From NCBI GenBank assembly GCA_027858145.1, contig JAQIDF010000535.1, positions 1 to 16,563 on the forward strand: a DNA stretch of 16,563 nucleotides. Reading direction: 5' to 3'. The position numbers and the translations under genes are program-made. The notes below the pieces were generated by a model, which was given only the letters and a program-made list of their open reading frames with translations, made no database searches and was not told the DNA's origin. Shown here one piece after another: positions 6,029 through 12,062 of this stretch. The stretch is from Prolixibacteraceae bacterium (GTDB lineage: Bacteria; Bacteroidota; Bacteroidia; Bacteroidales; Prolixibacteraceae). The first letter of the stretch is position 1. Each line of letters opens with the position of its first letter.

Positions 6029-7306
6029 TTACGATTCTTTAGGCTTGCTATTATTATTGTTGTTACGGTTTCCGGGTATGCGTTTTTTGCCGCTTTTTTT
6101 CTTGAAAATTTTTCGTCTGTTGCTGTTGTCGGTTTTTTCCTTATCGCTATTTGCCGGATTGTTTTGGACATCTCTTTTGTTGTCGTCAGTTTTTGGACGG
6201 CGTTTTATGCGGCGTTTTTTACGTCTGTTTTCTTCTTTTGGTTTATCAAAGCGCGTAAGGCTGTCCTGTCCTACCACATTTTCGTAATTCGGGATAGCTT
6301 TTTCAGCAGCTACCTCAATACTGTCAATTTCAATCAGGCGTTCAGGTTTTTCATTCTTTTGATTCATCCGCATTATTTTTTTCACCCGTGCAACCGGCAC
6401 GGCAATCTGGCCTGTAGGTGCCTTGCTGTCGTGCGTGTAATAATAAATGCGTTTAAAGATATCTGATTTCAAAAAGATATAAAATCCTTCTTCGGTTTCC
6501 AGTTTTTCTTTTGGTGGAAAGTCGCGTTGTTCATCTATGTAAGAATCAACTTCATAGTTGATACAACACTTAAGCTTGCTGCACTGCCCGGCGAGTTTCT
6601 GCGGGTTCATTGAAATTTCCTGATGTCGTGCGGCAATAGTGGTTACCGAGCTAAAGTTCGACATCCATGAGCTGCAGCACAGTTCGCGTCCACACGGTCC
6701 AATGCCACCAATACGTCCGGCTTCCTGCCGTGCACCTATTTGCTTCATTTCAACCCTGATGTGGAAACTTTCGGCCAGTACTTTGATCAATTCCCTGAAA
6801 TCGACACGTTCGTCAGCTATATAGTAGAAAATAGCCTTGGTGCCATCGCCCTGGTATTCAACATCGCCTATTTTCATATTCAGGCGCAAATCGGAAGCCA
6901 GTTGGCGTGATTTTATCATGGTTTCGTGTTCACGCGTCATAGCGAATTCCCACTTTTCAATGTCAACGGGTTTTGCTTTGCGATAAACCTTTCGCAATTC
7001 ACCGTTAATCAGGGTCACTTTATGCCGCTTCATTTGGCGCAACACAAGATCACCGGTAACCGAAACCATTCCGATATCGTGCCCTGGATTACCTTCAACT
7101 GCCACTAAATCGCCTACCTCAAGAGGAAGTTTGTTTACATTGCGATAGTAGTCTTTGCGTGTGTTCTTAAAACGAATTTCAATAATTTCGTCTTGATTTT
7201 GTGTATTTTGAATGTCTTTCAGCCAGTCGTTTACATCAAGTTTAGCGCACGATCCGGCTCTTTTACTTGATGCACATCCTCTGAAAATTGGATTTCCTGT
7301 TGTCAT
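6029..7306 (-). CDS. ricT: RicT/YaaT-like PSP1-domain protein with a basic C-terminal tail
   Basis: The 425-residue protein carries the PSP1 domain. Residues about 42-110 hold EIRFKNTRKDYYRN and GHDIGMVSVTGDLVLRQM, and GIGPCGRELCCSSW (201-214) and AGQCSKLKCCINYE (239-252) give the six cysteines C205, C210, C211, C242, C247 and C248. In Bacillus subtilis RicT (YaaT) works with RicA and RicF in an iron-sulphur complex that helps RNase Y mature mRNAs; the cysteines fit cluster binding. An N-terminal FRGCASSKRAGSC (C11, C20) precedes it, as in Bacteroidota homologues. From about residue 352 to the end the protein becomes a disordered Lys/Arg/Asn-rich tail (RRKKRRIKRR, NRNNNNNSK), which might bind RNA. 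It is 146 bases downstream of holB and 2 bases upstream of gldH. No ricA or ricF gene is in the window. Confidence 0.85.
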   Translation of the reverse strand: MTTGNPIFRGCASSKRAGSCAKLDVNDWLKDIQNTQNQDEIIEIRFKNTRKDYYRNVNKLPLEVGDLVAVEGNPGHDIGMVSVTGDLVLRQMKRHKVTLINGELRKVYRKAKPVDIEKWEFAMTREHETMIKSRQLASDLRLNMKIGDVEYQGDGTKAIFYYIADERVDFRELIKVLAESFHIRVEMKQIGARQEAGRIGGIGPCGRELCCSSWMSNFSSVTTIAARHQEISMNPQKLAGQCSKLKCCINYEVDSYIDEQRDFPPKEKLETEEGFYIFLKSDIFKRIYYYTHDSKAPTGQIAVPVARVKKIMRMNQKNEKPERLIEIDSIEVAAEKAIPNYENVVGQDSLTRFDKPKEENRRKKRRIKRRPKTDDNKRDVQNNPANSDKEKTDNSNRRKIFKKKSGKKRIPGNRNNNNNSKPKES

Positions 7307-7323
7307 ATGCTGTTTATTTCGGG

Positions 7324-7342
7324 CCTTCCAACGGGTGGAAGG
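7324..7342 (-). repeat. Short hairpin in the ricT leader
   Basis: CCTTCCA (7324-7330) and TGGAAGG (7336-7342) are exact reverse complements around a 5-base loop. The hairpin lies about 18 bases upstream of the ricT start codon in the 146-base gap after holB. In the minus-strand message it would fold just before the ribosome entry region. It has no following U-run, so a terminator is unlikely; a translational or stability element is possible. Confidence 0.5.
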
Positions 7343-7384
7343 AATATATTGATTTATTATTTGGTGCTAAAAATAGCGATTTTT

Positions 7385-7404
7385 TAAACCTTTAGAAAGG
7401 TTTA
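7385..7404. repeat. Perfect 9-bp-arm palindrome between holB and ricT
   Basis: TAAACCTTT (7385-7393) and AAAGGTTTA (7396-7404) are exact reverse complements separated by AG. On the minus strand it is followed by A-rich, not T-rich, sequence, so it does not look like an intrinsic terminator for holB. It could be a protein-binding site at an internal ricT promoter, or part of a processing site. Confidence 0.5.
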
Positions 7405-7452
7405 GCTCATGCATTTAATGTGAATTGTTAAAAGGGGTAGCCTCTTTTGATA

Positions 7453-8577
7453 TCAGGCCCTGATCATCTTAACTACTTTCAATGAAAAATCGAGGAATAT
7501 GAGCCGTGGGTTGCCGTTTTGTGCAATGTCGCGATACGCTTTCTCCAGTTCTTCTGAAAAAGGAATAATATTTCGCTCGTTAATAAACGGACTAAAATGT
7601 TCCGAAAAGCCTTTTTCCTTTTCATTGAGAAAAACAAGGTCGGGGCGTTTAAAATTCATGATAAAGTTTTCGCGTACCATGCGCATACAGTAGCTAAGGA
7701 AACTTTTCTGGCGTTCACGCCCGATTCCGGCTATGTTATCAGTCCATGAAAACATGCCATCCCAGTCGCGTTTGTATGTGATACGCATTATCGATGCAAA
7801 TTGTTCGAAGTAGAAAGCTTTTTCTTCGTCGGGCTGCAATAAGTCGAGTGCAGTGATGAAGTTGCCTTTGGCCAGGTGAACAATCCCATCTATATTTTTA
7901 CCTTCCGACTGAGGTATTTCTGCAACTGCTTCGGTCATTGCTTCGCTATCTATTCCCGTGAATTTTATCAACTGTGTACGGGAGCGGATGGTTGGCAAAA
8001 TTTGTTCTTCGTTTTCGGTAATGAGCACAAACAATGTTTTTGGTGGCGGTTCTTCAATCATTTTCAGAAGTTTGTTTGCACATTGAACATTCATGCGCTC
8101 TGCCATCCAGATGATCATTATTTTATATTCCGACTCGAACGTTTTCAGGTTCAACTTACGGATAATCTCACTGCTTTCGTGTACGTAAATGCTACCCTGC
8201 GCATTTTCAACATCAATGGCTTTATACCACATGTTTAAGTTGAAATAGGGGTTTGAAATGACCTTTTCACGCCATTGGGAGATGTAATTATCGCTGACCG
8301 GGGATTTAAATTTTGGTGTTTTTACAACCGGGAATACAAAATGTAAATCGGGGTGAATCAGCTTTTTAAATTTCTTACACGAAGGGCATGTTCCACATGA
8401 GTCGGTATCGGTGCGATCAGGACAATTAATGAATTGTGCATAAGCAATAGCCATTGCTAGTTTTCCAACGCCCTCGGGCCCTGAGAAAAGTAATGCATGG
8501 CTAATACGGTTTTCATTAACACCATCAATCAGCCTTTTTTTAATGGCTTGCTGTCCTATTACACGGTTGAATTGCAT
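7453..8577 (-). CDS. holB: DNA polymerase III clamp-loader subunit delta'
   Basis: This 374-residue AAA+ family protein is the delta' part of the replication clamp loader. It has a Walker A-like GPEGVGK (33-39), a zinc module with C52, C61, C64 and C67 (NCP...CGTCPSC), IDVENAQGSIYVHE, a degenerate Walker B region (MIIWMAERM, about 154-162), KLLKMIEEPP (169-178) and the sensor/arginine-finger segment TIRSRTQ (196-202). The finger segment has SRT where gamma-type subunits have SRC; the arginine is kept. Delta' usually does not hydrolyse ATP, so the weak Walker B is expected. It appears to be the first gene of the holB-ricT-gldH-trmB-glycosidase operon, because a terminator lies just upstream. 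A near -7 box (CATATTTG on the minus strand) ends a few bases before the start codon. Confidence 0.9.
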   Translation of the reverse strand: MQFNRVIGQQAIKKRLIDGVNENRISHALLFSGPEGVGKLAMAIAYAQFINCPDRTDTDSCGTCPSCKKFKKLIHPDLHFVFPVVKTPKFKSPVSDNYISQWREKVISNPYFNLNMWYKAIDVENAQGSIYVHESSEIIRKLNLKTFESEYKIMIIWMAERMNVQCANKLLKMIEEPPPKTLFVLITENEEQILPTIRSRTQLIKFTGIDSEAMTEAVAEIPQSEGKNIDGIVHLAKGNFITALDLLQPDEEKAFYFEQFASIMRITYKRDWDGMFSWTDNIAGIGRERQKSFLSYCMRMVRENFIMNFKRPDLVFLNEKEKGFSEHFSPFINERNIIPFSEELEKAYRDIAQNGNPRLIFLDFSLKVVKMIRA

Positions 8578-8625
8578 GAATGCAAATATGGCAAAAAAAG
8601 GTGAGTTTTCGATAAATATTGGGGA

Positions 8626-8673
8626 CTATAAAAAAAGCACCAGTTTTTAATAAAACTGATGCTTTTTTTATAG
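8626..8673 (-). terminator. Strong intrinsic terminator ending the M23-to-zinc-ribbon operon
   Basis: A long inverted repeat spans this site. Arms 8626-8647 and 8652-8673 pair at 21 of 22 positions (only 8640/8659 mismatch) around a 4-base loop, TAAT. The core is GCA-CAGTTTT and its complement, flanked by A7 on one side and T7 on the other. Read on the minus strand it lies 18 bases after the zinc-ribbon stop codon and ends in seven Ts, a typical intrinsic terminator. Being nearly symmetrical, it could act in both directions, though no plus-strand gene lies nearby. Confidence 0.88.
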
Positions 8674-8690
8674 TTAGTACAAATTCAATA

Positions 8691-9467
8691 TTATTCTTCA
8701 ATATTATTCTCGCTATCGATACTCGGATCGACTAAAATACGGCCACAATATTCGCAAACAATTACTTTTTTGTGTGAAGCAATATCGAGTTGTCGCTGAG
8801 GCGGTATTTTATTAAAACATCCACCACAGGCATCACGTTCAACAGACACAACAGCCAGTCCGTTGCGTGCATTTTTGCGGATTCGGCGAAAAGCATACAG
8901 CAATCGTTCTTCAATGTGCTCTTCAATTTTACCTGCTTTCTGATTCAAGCGCTCATTTTCAGCTTTTGTTTCAGCTGTAATGTCATCAAGTTCTTTTTGC
9001 TTGTCTTCTAAATCAGATTCACGTTCTTTGAGCTGAACTTTTGCATCATCAATCGCTACGGTCTTGATTTTTAACTCCTCGGAATGTTCTTTGATTCTTT
9101 TCTCGGCGAGTTCAATCTCAAGATTTTGAAATTCAATTTCCTTCGATAAAGAATCGTATTCACGATTGTTACGCACATTGTTTTGCTGCTCGGTATATTT
9201 TGCAATTAATGCTTTAGACTCTTCAATAGCAGCTTTGCGATTTGAGACAGCTGTCTCAAGATTCTTCACATCATCCTGATAGTTGTTGATACGTGTTTTT
9301 AATCCTGCGATTTCATCCTCTAAGTCTTGAACTTCAAGGGGTAATTCGCCACGTAATACTTTCAGTTTATCTTTTTCTGAAGCCACTTTCTGAAGATCGT
9401 ACAATAGTTTCAACTTCTCTTCAATAGGCATATCTGCTGTTTTAGCGTCCTGATTTTTTCCTGTCAT
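8691..9467 (-). CDS. C4-type zinc-ribbon, coiled-coil protein (DUF164 family)
   Basis: The 258-residue protein is mostly one long coiled coil. Charged heptad-like sequence runs from about residue 15 to 185, with the family's NNVRNNREYDSLSKEIE at about 96-112. It ends in a zinc ribbon with C214 and C217 (ACGGCF) and C238 and C241 (CEYCG), joined by the IPPQ segment. This is the DUF164/CT398 architecture. Family members often sit next to nif3/yqfO genes, as here (24 bases downstream of it). The biochemical role is not settled; nucleic-acid or protein scaffolding has been suggested for relatives. There is no signal peptide, so it is cytoplasmic. It is the last gene before the terminator. Confidence 0.88.
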   Translation of the reverse strand: MTGKNQDAKTADMPIEEKLKLLYDLQKVASEKDKLKVLRGELPLEVQDLEDEIAGLKTRINNYQDDVKNLETAVSNRKAAIEESKALIAKYTEQQNNVRNNREYDSLSKEIEFQNLEIELAEKRIKEHSEELKIKTVAIDDAKVQLKERESDLEDKQKELDDITAETKAENERLNQKAGKIEEHIEERLLYAFRRIRKNARNGLAVVSVERDACGGCFNKIPPQRQLDIASHKKVIVCEYCGRILVDPSIDSENNIEE

Positions 9468-9491
9468 GTTGCTTAAAAATTATTATTCGTT

Positions 9492-10589
9492 TCAGAACAA
9501 ATAGTTTATCGGATTCGTATTTACTTCCGATAAACGGACTGCAAATTTAGAAAATTTATTTGTAACTATTTCATAAAAAAGTTCTTTAGTGAATTGTTCA
9601 CTCTCATAGTGCCCGATATCAGCAATAATAATCTTGTTTTCGGCATCAAAAAACTGATGATATTTAAAATCGGCCGTTACAAAAACATCTACTCCGGCAG
9701 CTATGGCATTGTTGAGGAATGAACTTCCAGAGCCGCCCAGTAAGGCAATTCTTGACACCATTGGTTTATGAATGTTGGTGTGACGAATTGCTTTGCACCC
9801 GAATGTGTTTTTTAGTTGTGTTAAGAAATGTTTTGCATCTTTTGCATCCGGCAGATTTCCAATAACCCCTAATCCAATTTGTGGATGTTTGTTTTCAATC
9901 GGGTAAATATCATAGGCTACCTCTTCGTATGGATGAACATCAAGCAAAGCTGCAATTACTTTTCCTTGTAAGTATGTCGGGAAAACGGTTTCAAACCGAA
10001 TTTCTTTTTCAAAATGCAATTTCCCTTTTTCGCCCACATAAGGCTTGGTGTTGTCGCCGGCATTGAACGTTCCCTGACCTTCGATGTTGTAGCTGCACGA
10101 ATTGTAGTTACCTATTGTGCCGGCACCGGCTTCAAAAATGGCCTCGCGCACTTTTGCAATATCATTTTCAGGCACAAACGTTACCAATTTTTTCAACAAT
10201 CCTTTTTGGGGTGAAAGTGTTTTGATGTTTGTTAGTCCCAGTTTTTCGGCCATTCGCCAGCTCACGCCGTTTTGCACAACATCAATACTGGTATGCGCAG
10301 CATAAATTGCTACTTCATTTTTAATGGCTTTCATAATAGCCCGCTCTGCATCCGACTTGCCGTTTAAGCGTTTTAAACCACCAAAAATTAACGGGTGGTG
10401 TGCAATAATGATGTCATCTCCATTTTTAACAGCATCATCAATTACCGCTTCGGTCACATCGAGTGTTATTAAGGCCGATTTTACTTCATCAGAAGGGTTT
10501 CCGACCAGCAACCCTGAGTTGTCCCAGCCTTCCTGCAGTGCCGGAGGTGCAAATTCTTCAATTATATTTACAATGTCCTTAACCTTCAT
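9492..10589 (-). CDS. Nif3/YqfO-like dinuclear metal-centre protein
   Basis: The 365-residue protein belongs to the Nif3 (DUF34) family, which forms hexameric toroids with a two-metal site. Likely ligands are visible: H64 and H65 in IIAHHPLIF, D103 in AAHTSIDV, and H327 and E331 in DIGHYESEQF. The N-terminal VNIIEEFAPPALQEGWDNSGLLVG is a family signature. Residues about 130-245 form the extra PII-like insertion (DVHPYEEVAYDIYPIEN) found in the long YqfO/SA1388 type and absent from the short YbgI type. It is often annotated 'GTP cyclohydrolase 1 type 2', which is weakly supported; the true substrate is unknown. Its start overlaps the MerR gene's end by 11 bases, suggesting translational coupling, and the zinc-ribbon gene follows 24 bases later. 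Confidence 0.92.
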   Translation of the reverse strand: MKVKDIVNIIEEFAPPALQEGWDNSGLLVGNPSDEVKSALITLDVTEAVIDDAVKNGDDIIIAHHPLIFGGLKRLNGKSDAERAIMKAIKNEVAIYAAHTSIDVVQNGVSWRMAEKLGLTNIKTLSPQKGLLKKLVTFVPENDIAKVREAIFEAGAGTIGNYNSCSYNIEGQGTFNAGDNTKPYVGEKGKLHFEKEIRFETVFPTYLQGKVIAALLDVHPYEEVAYDIYPIENKHPQIGLGVIGNLPDAKDAKHFLTQLKNTFGCKAIRHTNIHKPMVSRIALLGGSGSSFLNNAIAAGVDVFVTADFKYHQFFDAENKIIIADIGHYESEQFTKELFYEIVTNKFSKFAVRLSEVNTNPINYLF

Positions 10590-10926
10590 GTGATAATTCT
10601 TCTTTAATTTCGAGCAATAACGATTTAATGTTCATTAAACGTTTTACAACTTCATGTTCCTGAATGGTGTCATCAGGGTTTTCTTTAATTTTTTGTTTAG
10701 CCCCCTTTAGTGTCATGCCACGTTCTCTAACCAGATGATATACCAGGCTTACCTCTTCAATATTTTCAAGCGTGTACAGGCGATTTCCTTTTTTGTTTTT
10801 ATGAGGCTTAATATGGTCAAATTCCTTCGTCCAGAAACGGATCAGCGATGTGTTTTCACCAAACATTTCAGCCACTTCGCTAATGGAATAAAAGTGTTTT
10901 TCTATTTTGGGCGGGGTAAAAGGCAT
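10579..10926 (-). CDS. MerR-family transcriptional regulator
   Basis: This 115-residue protein has the MerR DNA-binding domain near its N-terminus: YSISEVAEMFGENTSLIRFWTKEF (about 13-36) followed by the wing region GNRLYTLENIEEVSLVYHLVRERGMTLKGAKQKI. A short helical tail follows (VKRLMNIKSLLLEIKEEL), probably for dimerising. There is no effector domain and no cysteines for metal sensing, so it is the small type common in Bacteroidota next to M23 peptidase and alaS genes. What it senses is unknown. It starts 9 bases after the M23 peptidase stop and overlaps the nif3-like gene by 11 bases, so it is in the middle of a tight operon. Confidence 0.88.
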   Translation of the reverse strand: MPFTPPKIEKHFYSISEVAEMFGENTSLIRFWTKEFDHIKPHKNKKGNRLYTLENIEEVSLVYHLVRERGMTLKGAKQKIKENPDDTIQEHEVVKRLMNIKSLLLEIKEELSHEG

Positions 10927-10935
10927 GAATAGTTT

Positions 10936-11907
10936 TTAATCGAAACTAGTATTCACGTGTTCAGACATAGCAACCAGCTCTTCGAACTGTTGTGGGGTAA
11001 GATCTTTAAAGTAGTAGTATTTCGGATCGACATTTTTGCCGTCTTTATGTACTTCGTAATGCAAGTGCGGTGCCGTTGATGTTCCGGTTGAACCAACATA
11101 GCCAATGACCTGGCCACGCGAAACGGTGTCGCCAACCTTCGCATTAAAGGCGCTCATGTGGCCATATAGGGTTTCATATCCAAATCCATGATCAATTACA
11201 ACATGCTTTCCGTGTCCGGTTCTGTGTGTCCTGACAGCGGTAATAACACCGGCTCCTGAAGCATAAATATTGGTTCCTCTTGATGCCACAAAATCCATCC
11301 CGTAATGAAATTTTCTAACATTATAAATCGGGTGTATCCGGTAGCCCCAACTCGAAGAAATATAAGTAAGGTCTTTATTGTAAATGGGCATGATGGCAGG
11401 TATGGCAGCCAATTCTTTTTCTTTATTCATGGCCATATCCAAAACATCTTCATAAGATTTGGCCTGTATGTATGCCTGCCTCGAAATAACATCAAGTTTG
11501 CGGGTGGTGTTTAAAGCCAACTCTGAATTTTCAAGAGAAGATAAGTTGGCATAAGCGTCTGTGCCACCGAAACCTGCTTTTCGAACCGACTCCGGAATGG
11601 GGTCGCTATTAAAAACAACGCGATAAATATTGTCGTCGCGAACCTGTATCTCATCCAATACATTTTCGAGTTTTTCAAGTTTGTGACTAAGTTGCCGGTA
11701 TTGCGAAAGAAGCTGGTTGTTTTCTTCGCGAAGGGCTATCATATCGGGTGTTTCGAAGCTGGTGAGAAAAAGTGAGGATATACCGGCTGCTATCATAAAA
11801 GCTATGAAAGTAAAGCCCGAAAATCGTTTCAAGCGGGCTGAAAAACTGCGTTCAACCTTTTCGTATTTTAATGATTCCGGATTAAAACGGTATTTTGTGT
11901 TCCCCAT
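10936..11907 (-). CDS. Membrane-anchored M23 family peptidase (LytM/murein endopeptidase-like)
   Basis: The 323-residue protein has a cytoplasmic basic start, one transmembrane helix at about 31-50, and a coiled coil at about 56-92 (EENNQLLSQYRQLSHKLEKLE). An M23 peptidase domain fills about 183-298. Metal and catalytic residues are present: H201 and D205 in FHYGMDF, and H281 and H283 in HLHYEV; the usual GYRIHP precedes and GHGKHVVIDHGFGYETLYGH lies between. Having all zinc ligands, it is likely an active DD-endopeptidase cutting peptidoglycan cross-links in the periplasm, though some LytM proteins act only as activators. It is the first gene of its operon and is divergent from alaS across 155 bases. 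Confidence 0.92.
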   Translation of the reverse strand: MGNTKYRFNPESLKYEKVERSFSARLKRFSGFTFIAFMIAAGISSLFLTSFETPDMIALREENNQLLSQYRQLSHKLEKLENVLDEIQVRDDNIYRVVFNSDPIPESVRKAGFGGTDAYANLSSLENSELALNTTRKLDVISRQAYIQAKSYEDVLDMAMNKEKELAAIPAIMPIYNKDLTYISSSWGYRIHPIYNVRKFHYGMDFVASRGTNIYASGAGVITAVRTHRTGHGKHVVIDHGFGYETLYGHMSAFNAKVGDTVSRGQVIGYVGSTGTSTAPHLHYEVHKDGKNVDPKYYYFKDLTPQQFEELVAMSEHVNTSFD

Positions 11908-11951
11908 TACAAAAAAAATCGGTTTTTTAGTTATTCTAAAACTACAATTTC

Positions 11952-11959
11952 TATTTTTG
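11952..11959 (+). promoter_or_regulatory. Candidate -7 box for alaS
   Basis: TATTTTTG matches the Bacteroidota TAnnTTTG -7 consensus and lies 103 bases before the alaS ATG, in the 155-base divergent gap with the M23 peptidase gene. The implied leader would be about 95 bases. No TTG -33 element was found at the proper distance, and AT-rich DNA makes chance matches likely. The rest of the gap shows no hairpin or T-box-like structure that I could see. Confidence 0.25.
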
Positions 11960-12062
11960 CAATTCGCAATAAACTAAACAGAAAACAAAACTAATAAATA
12001 TTTTAAAACATCCTAAATGCACCTGGGATTCTTTACATATTTAAAAGCATAAAAAATTGATT

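Noticed and set aside
6011..6466. 151-codon plus-strand open frame with hydrophobic, phenylalanine-rich sequence resembling a membrane protein
   Set aside because: It is the antisense of the Lys/Arg-rich tail of the RicT-like gene; AAA/AAG and AGA codons read in reverse give TTT/CTT/TCT, which mimics membrane segments.
12057..12062. TTG start for alaS giving two extra residues
   Set aside because: The ATG at 12063 is a stronger start codon and gives the N-terminus usual for the family.
11908..12062. T-box or other riboswitch upstream of alaS
   Set aside because: No terminator/antiterminator hairpin or T-box-like sequence is visible in the 155-base gap, and T-boxes are not typical of this phylum.
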